From Erwinia sp. (GTDB lineage: Bacteria > Pseudomonadota > Gammaproteobacteria > Enterobacterales > Enterobacteriaceae): DNA of 7,118 nt. The notes under the pieces were generated by a model. That model searched no databases and was not told the origin of the DNA. It saw nothing but the letters and a program-made list of their open reading frames with translations. The position numbers and the translations under genes are program-made. Positions 1 to 5,761 of the stretch are shown in pieces (positions within the stretch are counted from its first letter, which is position 1; each line of letters opens with the position of its first letter). Where the stretch lies: positions 1 to 7,118 of the forward strand of contig DOOK01000243.1 of assembly GCA_003512805.1 (NCBI GenBank), in the 5' to 3' direction.

Positions 1-833
1 AGGCTGAGCACCAGCGAGTAATCACGGTTCAGCGCACCATTAACAAACAGCTGGCCAATACCCGGCAGGCCGTAAATGGTTTCAATCACCATAGAACCGG
101 TAATAATGCCCACAAAGGCGGGACCCAGGTATGAGAGTACCGGCAGCATCGCTGGCTTCAGCGCATGGCGCAGGATAATACGCCGCATAGGCAACCCTTT
201 AGCCCGCGCCGTGCGAATAAAGTTGGCATGAAGCACCTCGATCATCGATCCGCGCGTGATACGGGCAATGCTGGCGATATAAGCCAGCGAGAGCGCGACC
301 ATAGGCAAAATCATGTACTGGATTGCCCCGCCATTCCAGCCGCCGCCCGGCAGCCATTTCAGAACAATGGCAAACACCAACACCAGCAGCGGTGCCACCA
401 CGAAGCTGGGGATCACCACGCCGGTCATCGCCACGCCCATCACCAGGAAATCCCATTTGCTGTTCTGCTTCAGCGCAGCAATAACGCCTGCCGTTACCCC
501 CAGCACTATCGCTAAAATAAACGCCGCTAAACCGAGTTTGGCCGAGACAGGAAAAGCATGGCCGACCAGATAATTAACCGTATAGTCTTTGTATTTAAAA
601 GACGGCCCGAAATCCCCACGTACCAGTTGGATCAGGTAATCCATATACTGTTTCCACATGGGATCGTTTAAATGATATTTGGCCTCAATGTTTGCCATCA
701 CCTCAGGTGACAGCGTGCGTTCGCCGGTAAAAGGGCTGCCTGGCGCCAGGCGCATCATAAAGAAAGAGATAGTAATCAGGATCAGTAACGTCGGAATCGC
801 TTCCAGAAAACGACGAAAAATAAATTTTAACAT
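1..833 (-). CDS. oppB: OppB, oligopeptide ABC transporter permease subunit (3' end cut by window)
   Basis: Inner-membrane permease that pairs with OppC to form the channel through which OppA-delivered peptides enter, powered by OppD/OppF. The ATG at 833 gives MLKFIFRRFLEAIPTLLILI, the typical OppB start with a first membrane helix at about residues 10-30. The 277 complete codons run without a stop to the edge and end ...NRDYSLVLS. E. coli OppB (306 aa) has about 29 further residues, so only the last membrane segment is missing. The cytoplasmic EAA loop that contacts the ATPases is visible at residues 207-231 (RTARAKGLPMRRII...), with its invariant Gly at 213. The gene follows oppA copy 1 after a 77-bp gap containing a hairpin. 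The Shine-Dalgarno is modest (AGG in CAGGTACGGGCA before ATG), which fits lower expression than the binding protein. The identity is very secure because the sequence is nearly that of E. coli OppB. Confidence 0.97.
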   Translation of the reverse strand, partial: MLKFIFRRFLEAIPTLLILITISFFMMRLAPGSPFTGERTLSPEVMANIEAKYHLNDPMWKQYMDYLIQLVRGDFGPSFKYKDYTVNYLVGHAFPVSAKLGLAAFILAIVLGVTAGVIAALKQNSKWDFLVMGVAMTGVVIPSFVVAPLLVLVFAIVLKWLPGGGWNGGAIQYMILPMVALSLAYIASIARITRGSMIEVLHANFIRTARAKGLPMRRIILRHALKPAMLPVLSYLGPAFVGIITGSMVIETIYGLPGIGQLFVNGALNRDYSLVLS

Positions 834-882
834 TGCCCGTACCTGCTGGCCTGTGCTTCAGCACTGCTCAAAAGAAGACCGT

Positions 883-904
883 GGGGGAAGCGTTTCCTTC
901 CCCC
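883..904 (-). promoter_or_regulatory. Intercistronic hairpin between oppA copy 1 and oppB
   Basis: A perfect 8-bp stem, GGGGGAAG (883-890) with CTTCCCCC (897-904), has a 6-nt loop and starts six bases after the oppA stop codon in transcript direction. On the transcribed minus strand it is followed only by a weak pyrimidine stretch (CGGTCTTCTTTTG). It is therefore more likely a partial terminator, or a barrier protecting the oppA mRNA 3' end, than a full stop. This placement suits an operon in which the periplasmic protein must outnumber the permease; that role is inference. A smaller GTGC/GCAC stem-loop lies at 853-864, between it and the oppB start. Confidence 0.7.
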
Positions 905-910
905 CATTTT

Positions 911-2539
911 TTAGTGTTTGATGATGTAGAGATTTTTATCGTAGAGATAATTCAGCGGATCTTTGCCGGTATAGCCGCCGACGTAGGGCTTAACCAGTCG
1001 CGTATTGGCGTAATAGAACACCGGCGCGATGGTCGAATCTTTATCCAGCTGCTGCTCTGCCTGGGTATAAGCCTTACTGCGAGCCGCGTCATCGCTGGCC
1101 GCCGTAGCCGACGCCATAATTTTGTCAAAGGCAGGGGATTTATAGTGCGATGTATTATTACTGCTACCGGACAGCATGGTATTCAGGAAAGAGGTCGGTT
1201 CGTTATAGTCCGCACACCAGGCGGCACGCGCCACGTCAAAATTACCCTGATGACGAGTATCCAGGAACGTTTTCCACTCCTGGTTATTAAGCTTGATGTT
1301 CACGCCCAGATTTTTCTTCCAGATTGACGAGACGGCAATAGCCAGCTTTTTGTGCAGATCCGAGGTGTTGTAAAGCAGCTCAAATGTTAGCGGCTTGTCG
1401 GCGGTGTAGCCCGCTTCTGCCAGCAGCTTTTTCGCTTCTTCATTACGTTTCTCTTGCGTCCAGTTCATCCATTCCGGCTTGACCAGGTCAGCCCCGTCAA
1501 TGGCCGGTGGCGTATAGCTCCAGGCGGGCTGCTGGCCCTGCGCCAGCACCTTGTTAACCATGATATCGCGGTCCAGGCCCAGCTTCAGCGCAGCACGGAC
1601 GCGAGGATCGTTAAACGGTGCTTTCTGGTTGTTGAGTTCGTAATAGTAGGTACAAAGATAAGGATCGACGCGTAGTTCTTTCGGATTCTCTTTCTGCAGC
1701 TTTTTGAACAGCTCAATCGGCAGGTTGGTATAGGTCATGTCGCTGCCGTTGCTGCTGAAATAGCGGTTAACATCGTTCACTTCAGAAGGGATCGGCAGGA
1801 AGGTAACTTTGTTGAGTACGGTATGCTCGTTGTCCCAGTACTGCGCGTTACGTACCACGACGATACGTTCGTTAATAATATGTTCCTGTAGCTTATAAGC
1901 GCCGTTGCCGACCCAGTTTTCAGGCTGTGTCCACTTTTCGCCAAATTTGTCGATAGCGGGCTTGTAGACTGGCGACATGGAGGGATGGATCAGCAACTTA
2001 TAAAAATAGGGAACCGATTCGGTCAGCGTAACCTGTAGCGTGTGCGCATCAAGCGCTTTTACGCCAAGCTGGTCGGGCTTCTGTTTGCCCGCGATGATGT
2101 CGTCGATATTGGCCAGATGACCGTATTGCAGGTAGCTGGCGTAAGGCGAGGCGGTTTTAGGGTCGGCCAGACGCTGCCAGCTGTAGACGAAATCCTGTGC
2201 GGTAACCGGCTCGCCGTTAGACCATTTGGCATTTTTGCGCAGATGGAAGGTCCAGACTTTCCCGTCTTTGTTGTCCCAGCTTTCCGCCACACCCGGCATG
2301 GGATGGCCGTTGGCATCATTAATTAGCAGCCCTTCCAGCAGGTCATAGCTGACATTAGATTCCGGTACGCCTTCAATTTTATGCGGATCCAGCGACTGCA
2401 CTTCGTCGCCGTTGCCTTTAATCATCTCCTGCTTAGCGGCAAGCTGCACGCCAGCGGGCACCGTGGCGGCCGAAGCCATACCGGTCAGCGCGCTAAGAAT
2501 ACTCAGCGCCAGCAGGCGCTTTTTCGTGATGTTGGTCAT
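911..2539 (-). CDS. oppA: OppA copy 1, periplasmic oligopeptide-binding protein (canonical paralogue)
   Basis: Soluble periplasmic receptor (SBP family 5) that captures short peptides and delivers them to OppBCDF. It has 542 aa against 543 in E. coli. It starts MTNITKKRLL, very like E. coli OppA, with a Sec signal peptide ending ASA at residues 22-24. ATG 2539 is preceded by GGAG (2547-2550) at 7 nt. Aligned to Salmonella OppA (mature numbering in brackets), it keeps Glu56 [32], Tyr133 [109], His396 [371], Arg429 [404], Arg438 [413], Trp441 [416], Asp444 [419, binds the peptide amino group] and the disulfide pair Cys296/Cys442 [271/417]. Lys [307] is Leu332, and Gly [415] is Ala440. A short segment at 258-270 (NRYFSSNGSDMTY) departs from the usual NRYRSGEIDMT and is one residue longer. 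It lies directly before oppB, the standard oppA position. It is not MppA, which lacks both cysteines. Confidence 0.96.
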   Translation of the reverse strand: MTNITKKRLLALSILSALTGMASAATVPAGVQLAAKQEMIKGNGDEVQSLDPHKIEGVPESNVSYDLLEGLLINDANGHPMPGVAESWDNKDGKVWTFHLRKNAKWSNGEPVTAQDFVYSWQRLADPKTASPYASYLQYGHLANIDDIIAGKQKPDQLGVKALDAHTLQVTLTESVPYFYKLLIHPSMSPVYKPAIDKFGEKWTQPENWVGNGAYKLQEHIINERIVVVRNAQYWDNEHTVLNKVTFLPIPSEVNDVNRYFSSNGSDMTYTNLPIELFKKLQKENPKELRVDPYLCTYYYELNNQKAPFNDPRVRAALKLGLDRDIMVNKVLAQGQQPAWSYTPPAIDGADLVKPEWMNWTQEKRNEEAKKLLAEAGYTADKPLTFELLYNTSDLHKKLAIAVSSIWKKNLGVNIKLNNQEWKTFLDTRHQGNFDVARAAWCADYNEPTSFLNTMLSGSSNNTSHYKSPAFDKIMASATAASDDAARSKAYTQAEQQLDKDSTIAPVFYYANTRLVKPYVGGYTGKDPLNYLYDKNLYIIKH

Positions 2540-2566
2540 TTTGCTACTCCAGTTTTTATTATTACC

Positions 2567-2585
2567 GGGATGCTAAAGCTATCCC
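2567..2585 (-). promoter_or_regulatory. Stem-loop in the oppA copy 1 leader
   Basis: GGGAT (2567-2571) pairs with ATCCC (2581-2585), continued by GC/GC across a one-base bulge, with a 4-nt loop (2574-2577). On the minus-strand transcript it sits about 16 nt before the GGAG ribosome-binding site of oppA copy 1, separated by an A/T-rich single-stranded stretch. It could stabilise the downstream half of a processed oppA2-oppA1 message or modulate initiation. No function can be shown from sequence. Confidence 0.45.
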
Positions 2586-2596
2586 TGTTTGCCGGG

Positions 2597-2640
2597 CGGC
2601 AGCTCATGACGCGGAACGAACGCCTCATGGCCGTTTTTTT
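2597..2640 (+). terminator. Terminator-like hairpin in the oppA2-oppA1 gap, T-tract on the plus strand
   Basis: CATGACGCG (2605-2613) and CGCCTCATG (2621-2629) pair over 9 positions with one C/C mismatch and a 7-nt loop. CGGC (2597-2600) and GCCG (2630-2633) extend the stem across a 4-nt bulge. Seven T residues follow at 2634-2640. Read on the plus strand this is a rho-independent terminator shape, directed against the opp genes. Read on the minus strand it is a strong hairpin preceded by A7 with no U-tract, so opp transcription should pass it. It may block antisense transcription or mark an mRNA processing boundary between the two oppA copies. Confidence 0.5.
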
Positions 2641-2684
2641 ATACCCTGGCTGCTGTCATCACTTGCTACTACCTTCCTTACGAA

Positions 2685-4304
2685 TCAGTGCTTTATTATG
2701 TAAAAATATTTTATATCCGTCTGGTCCTGAGGATCTTTACCGGTAAACCCGCCCACCCAGGGTTTAATCAACCTGGCGCTGACGCGGTAATAGACGGGAA
2801 CAAGCGCGGAGTCGCGATCGAGCTGCTGCTCGGCCTGTTGATAGAGCGAGGCACGCTGCGCCGCATCGCCAGCCGTCAGCGTTTTTGCCATCAACTCGTC
2901 AAACTTTTCACTTTTATAGAACGCCGTGTTGTTGGATGAATGGCTTAACATGGCATTCAGAAAAGTAGAAGGCTCGTTATAGTCGGCGCACCATGTTGCC
3001 CGGGCAACGTCAAAGTCGCCCTGGTGGCGGGTATCCAACATGGTTTTCCATTCCTGATTATCCAGCGTGACCTGCGCACCCAGGTTTTTTTGCCACATAG
3101 AAGCGGCGGCGATAGCCTGCTTTTTATTCAAATCCGAGGTGTTATAAAGCAGCCGGAAACGCAGCGGTTTTTCCGCGCTATAGCCCGCCTCGCTTAATAA
3201 GGCTTTAGCCTGTTCGTTGCGCTGCTGCTGGGTCAACTTCATCCAGGCCGGGGGCGGCAAATCCGCGCCGTCAATAAAAGGTGGCGTAAAGCCGCCCGCC
3301 GGAATTTGTCCCTGTCCCATAATTCTGGTGGCAATGATGTCGCGGTCTAAAGTCAGCTTGACCGCCGTACGCACTCGCGGATCGTTAAACGGCGGCCGTT
3401 TATTATTCAGCTCATAATAGAAAGTACACAGCAGCGGGCTGACGTGTACCTGATTGCCCAGCGTTTTCTTCAGCATGGGAAAAAGCTCGGGCGGGAGCAC
3501 GCTGTTAGTCATATCGATTTCGCCGCTGCGATAGCGGTTAACATCGGTGGCTTCAGAGGTGATGGGCAGGATAGTAGCCGTTTCGATGATAGTCTGCGGA
3601 TTATTCCAGTAGCGAGGATTGCGCTTCAATACTATTTTTTCGTTGATTACCCAGTCACTGAGAGTATAAGCACCATTACTGACGTAGTGCGCTGGCTGTG
3701 TCCATTTCTCGCCCCACTGCTCGACGGCTTTGCGATTAACCGGCTTCAGCGCAGCATTAGCCGCTAGCGCAATAAAATAGGGCACCGGCTCGCTCAGAAC
3801 AATCTGGAGATGGTTGTCGTCAACCGCGTGAATGCCAAGGCTTGAAGCCGGTTTTTTACCGGCCAGGATAGCGTCAATATTTTCGATGTGTGCATATTGC
3901 AAATAGCTGGCATAGGGTGAAGCCGTTTGCGGATCGGCCAGGCGCTGCCAACTGTAAACAAAGTCGCTGGCCGTTACCGGCTCGCCGTTGCTCCACGTCG
4001 CTTTTCGCAGCGTAAAGGTCCAGACTTTATTCGCTTCGCTGCGCCAGCTTTCTGCCATACCTGGCACGATATGACCGTTATTATCGGTAGCGACCAGCCC
4101 TTCCAGCAGGTTTATCACCACATTGCTTTCCGGTACGCCCTCAATTTTTTGCGGATCGAGCGTAGAGACTTCGCCGCCGTTATTAATCGTGATGCTTTGC
4201 TGCGCAGCCAGTGGTTTATCAGCAGGCGCAGCGGCGTGGGAGGAAGCGGATAATGCCGCACAGACGGCAACGGCCAGCTTCAGAGGCTTCAGCAATAATC
4301 TCAT
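2685..4304 (-). CDS. OppA copy 2, diverged tandem paralogue of the oligopeptide-binding protein
   Basis: A second full-length SBP family 5 receptor (539 aa), first gene of the minus-strand run. The start MRLLLKPLKLAVAVCAALSA gives a Sec signal peptide unrelated to that of copy 1, with likely cleavage near SHA (22-24). Cys15 does not sit in a proper lipobox, so a lipoprotein is unlikely. The ligand-site framework is kept: Glu55, Tyr131, Arg426, Arg435, Trp438, Asp441 and the Cys293/Cys439 disulfide pair. Three pocket positions differ from Salmonella OppA: His371 is Asn393, Lys307 is Met329 and Gly415 is Thr437. By eye it matches copy 1 at well over half of positions in the C-terminal half, so the duplication is not recent. 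The ribosome-binding site is imperfect: GAGG lies 12 nt before ATG 4304, with weaker AGAG nearer. The reading frame is intact, arguing for selection. It presumably shares OppBCDF with copy 1; that is inferred from position. Confidence 0.93.
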   Translation of the reverse strand: MRLLLKPLKLAVAVCAALSASSHAAAPADKPLAAQQSITINNGGEVSTLDPQKIEGVPESNVVINLLEGLVATDNNGHIVPGMAESWRSEANKVWTFTLRKATWSNGEPVTASDFVYSWQRLADPQTASPYASYLQYAHIENIDAILAGKKPASSLGIHAVDDNHLQIVLSEPVPYFIALAANAALKPVNRKAVEQWGEKWTQPAHYVSNGAYTLSDWVINEKIVLKRNPRYWNNPQTIIETATILPITSEATDVNRYRSGEIDMTNSVLPPELFPMLKKTLGNQVHVSPLLCTFYYELNNKRPPFNDPRVRTAVKLTLDRDIIATRIMGQGQIPAGGFTPPFIDGADLPPPAWMKLTQQQRNEQAKALLSEAGYSAEKPLRFRLLYNTSDLNKKQAIAAASMWQKNLGAQVTLDNQEWKTMLDTRHQGDFDVARATWCADYNEPSTFLNAMLSHSSNNTAFYKSEKFDELMAKTLTAGDAAQRASLYQQAEQQLDRDSALVPVYYRVSARLIKPWVGGFTGKDPQDQTDIKYFYIIKH

Positions 4305-4342
4305 TAACGGTCTCTACCTCTGTACGAAATGTTTGACATAAA

Positions 4343-4350
4343 ATGTTGCC
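4343..4350 (-). promoter_or_regulatory. Possible GcvB-type small RNA target in the oppA2 leader
   Basis: On the transcript strand this reads GGCAACAU. It matches six of eight bases of the CACAACAU-like motif recognised by the G/U-rich R1 region of GcvB, the small RNA that represses oppA and dppA in E. coli and Salmonella. It lies 39-46 nt before the oppA2 start, just after a GCCT/AGGC mini-hairpin (4348-4358). No similar motif was noticed before oppA copy 1. The call is a short-motif match only. Confidence 0.3.
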
Positions 4351-4364
4351 TCACAGGCTTTGCA

Positions 4365-4408
4365 CATCTGATGCCAGTTTTGTTCGCTGCAGCAAAACGT
4401 ATCAGATG
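4365..4408 (-). promoter_or_regulatory. Two-tier stem-loop in the oppA2 mRNA leader
   Basis: CATCTGAT (4365-4372) pairs perfectly with ATCAGATG (4401-4408). Nested inside, GTTTTG (4377-4382) pairs with CAAAAC (4393-4398), leaving a 4x2 internal loop and a 10-nt apical loop that contains CTGCAG. Fourteen base pairs in two nested, exactly complementary blocks are unlikely by chance. In the transcript the structure lies about 60-104 nt before the oppA2 start, followed by an unpaired stretch into the ribosome-binding site. It could be a stability element or part of a regulatory leader. No known riboswitch class was recognised. Confidence 0.5.
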
Positions 4409-4460
4409 CCGACTTTTCGCGCCAAGGTAAAATAACGGAAATGTTAACCAATTCTCTTTT

Positions 4461-4466
4461 ATTATC
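4461..4466 (-). promoter_or_regulatory. Candidate -10 box for the opp operon (GATAAT)
   Basis: GATAAT on the minus strand matches five of six bases of the sigma-70 -10 consensus and lies in the A/T-rich stretch. It would start a leader of about 150 nt that contains the two-tier stem-loop. No good -35 hexamer is found at 16-18 bp, so an activator would be needed. Other A/T-rich hexamers further upstream, such as TATATT near 4508, are almost as plausible. Confidence 0.25.
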
Positions 4467-4612
4467 TTTGATTTAACAAAGTAGTAACTTATTTTGAAAA
4501 ACAAAAAAATATAAAACTATGATTTTAAAGATTTTAAAACCAACCTGCTCAAAAAACCCGCGACCTGATGTTATTTTTCTCTTCCTGAAGAGGTAACCCC
4601 GAGCTGAATCCC

Positions 4613-4709
4613 ATTTCATAGCATGAAATAACAGATAAAAACCTTATCATGGTGTTTACTATGTGATGAAAGCAGCATAACAGTGATAAAATTTGTTATT
4701 GAAATAACA
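4613..4709. repeat. Cluster of inverted and direct repeats built on TGAAATAACA
   Basis: ATTTCAT (4613-4619) and ATGAAAT (4623-4629) form a perfect dyad with a 3-bp spacer. TGTTATT (4694-4700) and AATAACA (4703-4709) form a second perfect dyad with a 2-bp spacer. The 10-mer TGAAATAACA occurs identically at 4624-4633 and 4700-4709, each inside or abutting one dyad, 76 bp apart. A partial reverse-orientation copy, TGTTATTT, lies at 4569-4576. This resembles a multi-site operator upstream of the opp promoter zone. The local A/T richness makes chance matches more likely than usual. Confidence 0.4.
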
Positions 4710-4797
4710 TTTTATGATGAGCTTTTGAAAAAATACGATTTTCAGTAATTACATTAATAACAGGCGGGTGCGGTTAAGCGAGACGAATAATTGCACC

Positions 4798-4851
4798 AAA
4801 AAGGAGCAATAAAGGGGGATTGCGCCCCTTTTTGGGGCGCCATTTTATTGC
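4798..4851 (-). terminator. Rho-independent terminator downstream of ychE
   Basis: A perfect 7-bp inner stem, GCGCCCC (4822-4828) with GGGGCGC (4834-4840), and a perfect 8-bp outer stem, GCAATAAA (4806-4813) with TTTATTGC (4844-4851), form one long hairpin. In the minus direction it is followed by TCC and then five U residues (complement of 4798-4802). It starts 57 nt after the ychE stop. An alternative pairing, AAAGGGG (4811-4817) with CCCCTTT (4825-4831), is mutually exclusive with the inner stem. The element should separate ychE from the opp promoter region. Confidence 0.8.
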
Positions 4852-4907
4852 AGCGGCAAATTAAGCGCAGATTATGTGTCTCAAAGGCTATTTTATAGTG
4901 CAGAGTT

Positions 4908-5555
4908 TTATCCTGCCAGTCCCGGAAAAAGCGCTCTTACCCCGGTGACGATAAACTCAATACCCAGCGCCATCAGTAAAAGCCCCATGATACGGGTAAT
5001 CACGTTAATGCCGGTCTGGCCTAATGCTCTGACCATCAGAGGAGCGGCGCGAAACAGCAGCCAGCAACAGAGGGCGAACAGCGCGATAGCCACGCTAAAG
5101 CCAAGCAGATTTAGCCAACTGTGATACCGGGTGCTCCAGACAATGGTCGAGCTAATAGCCCCCGGCCCCGCCATCAAAGGCAGTGCCAGCGGCACCACGC
5201 CAACGCTTTCCCGGATCGCCGATTCCGATTTCTCCTGCTTGTTTTGTTTGTCCTCGCCCAGCTTCCCACTGATCATCGACATGGCAATAGTAACCACCAG
5301 TATCCCGCCAGCGATACGGAAAGAATCAATCGAGATGCCGAAGAGATGCAGTATGCCGTCGCCCAGAAAAAGTGAGGTCCAGAGAATGATAGCGACGGAA
5401 AGGTTAGCGGTCAGGTTAGTTTTGTTACGCGCCGCCGGCAGCTGATAGCTGGTCATGCTGATAAAAACCGGAATGATGCCAACCGGGTTTACCAGCGCAA
5501 AAAGCCCGACGAAAAATTTTACGTAGCCTGAAAGATCGAGGAGGGTCGGGTTCAC
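4908..5555 (-). CDS. ychE: YchE, MarC-family inner-membrane protein
   Basis: Small polytopic membrane protein of the MarC/YchE family (UPF0056). The family was once linked to antibiotic resistance, but its function is not established. The GTG start at 5555 is chosen because GGAG (complement of 5562-5565) lies 6 nt before it and the resulting 215 aa equals E. coli YchE. Upstream ATG 5567 (219 aa) and TTG 5579 (223 aa) are open but lack a Shine-Dalgarno. Visible family features are NPVG at 23-26 in the first helix, a charged loop at about 98-116 (GKLGEDKQNKQEKSE), a PLALPLMAGPGAIS block at 122-135 and a C-terminal RIMGLLLMALGIEFIVTG helix. Six membrane segments are expected. It lies between opp and adhE as in E. 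coli, is followed by its own terminator, and so is probably transcribed alone. Confidence 0.93.
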   Translation of the reverse strand: MNPTLLDLSGYVKFFVGLFALVNPVGIIPVFISMTSYQLPAARNKTNLTANLSVAIILWTSLFLGDGILHLFGISIDSFRIAGGILVVTIAMSMISGKLGEDKQNKQEKSESAIRESVGVVPLALPLMAGPGAISSTIVWSTRYHSWLNLLGFSVAIALFALCCWLLFRAAPLMVRALGQTGINVITRIMGLLLMALGIEFIVTGVRALFPGLAG

Positions 5556-5582
5556 ACTTTTCTCCATTAAAGAGGACAAAGG

Positions 5583-5621
5583 CCACCCGGTCTCACGATC
5601 GGGCGGCCGCTAAAGGCTGCC
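5583..5621 (-). promoter_or_regulatory. Two overlapping hairpins in the ychE leader
   Basis: CCACCCG (5583-5589) can pair with CGGGCGG (5600-5606) over 7 bp with one G-T wobble. GGCGGCC (5602-5608) can pair with GGCTGCC (5615-5621) over 7 positions with one mismatch. Both use bases 5602-5606 and so exclude each other. The promoter-proximal hairpin would form first and be displaced by the one nearer the start. A role in controlling ychE is speculation. Confidence 0.3.
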
Positions 5622-5663
5622 GTATATTTCACCTGGAAAAAACCAGAACGGCAGTTAATTACT

Positions 5664-5703
5664 CTAATAATTAATGCATTAGCGAATTATAGCGCTAATA
5701 ATT
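5664..5703. repeat. Direct repeat CTAATAATT, 31 bp apart, in an A/T-rich block
   Basis: CTAATAATT occurs at 5664-5672 and 5695-5703. The 31-bp spacing is close to three helical turns, so both copies face the same side of the DNA. Between them lie the palindromes AATGCATT and TAGCGCTA. Paired binding of a regulator or nucleoid protein is possible; low-complexity A/T sequence is the alternative. Confidence 0.35.
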
Positions 5704-5720
5704 CAACTTGTTTAGCAAAA

Positions 5721-5744
5721 TTAACCCGTTGGCATCCGGGTTAA
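5721..5744. promoter_or_regulatory. Perfect 8-bp dyad TTAACCCG / CGGGTTAA
   Basis: TTAACCCG (5721-5728) and CGGGTTAA (5737-5744) flank an 8-nt loop. On the minus strand the stem runs into TTTTGC, giving a weak terminator look. On the plus strand no T-tract follows. It lies about 280-300 bp before the adhE start, near where the distal adhE start site maps in E. coli, so it may be an operator or a 5'-end stem of a long adhE transcript. Confidence 0.35.
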
Positions 5745-5761
5745 CTTGCCCCACGCTTGCG

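Larger units (their letters stand above)
4305..4907. other. Gene-free region between oppA copy 2 and ychE
   Basis: These 603 bp contain no convincing gene. The part nearest oppA2 (4305-4440) reads as a structured mRNA leader. The part from about 4441 to 4750 is strikingly A/T-rich and holds short inverted and direct repeats, as expected for a promoter zone bound by global regulators or nucleoid proteins. The part at 4798-4851 is the ychE terminator. Enterobacterial opp operons are known to be controlled by Lrp and by the small RNA GcvB, but no Lrp site can be assigned with confidence here. A 66-codon open frame ending at the oppA2 start has no recognisable features and is not called. Confidence 0.8.

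Noticed and set aside
165..515. Plus-strand open frames opposite oppB
   Set aside because: They lie antisense to a clearly real, highly conserved permease and their His/Arg/Gln-rich translation resembles no family.
833..1327. 164-codon plus-strand open frame opposite the end of oppA copy 1
   Set aside because: It is a shadow of the oppA frame, with no plausible Shine-Dalgarno noticed and no recognisable domain.
2638..2643. TATAAA on the minus strand as a separate promoter for oppA copy 1
   Set aside because: No -35 resemblance at 16-18 bp, and the A-run belongs to the hairpin's flanking tract. A weak internal promoter cannot be excluded.
3927..4253. 108-codon plus-strand open frame opposite the N-terminal part of oppA copy 2
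   Set aside because: A similar shadow appears opposite the same part of copy 1 (2042-2326), because both reflect the conserved oppA coding sequence rather than a gene.
2685..4304. Copy 2 as MppA (murein tripeptide-binding protein)
   Set aside because: MppA lacks the two disulfide cysteines and the WCADYNEP form of the motif; copy 2 has both and is closer to OppA.
4233..4304. OppA copy 2 as a lipoprotein through Cys15
   Set aside because: The residues before Cys15 (VAV) do not make a lipobox and a normal cleavage site follows at about residue 24.
4304..4504. 66-codon minus-strand open frame directly upstream of oppA copy 2
   Set aside because: It covers the structured leader, has A/T-driven composition, no family resemblance and no good ribosome-binding site.
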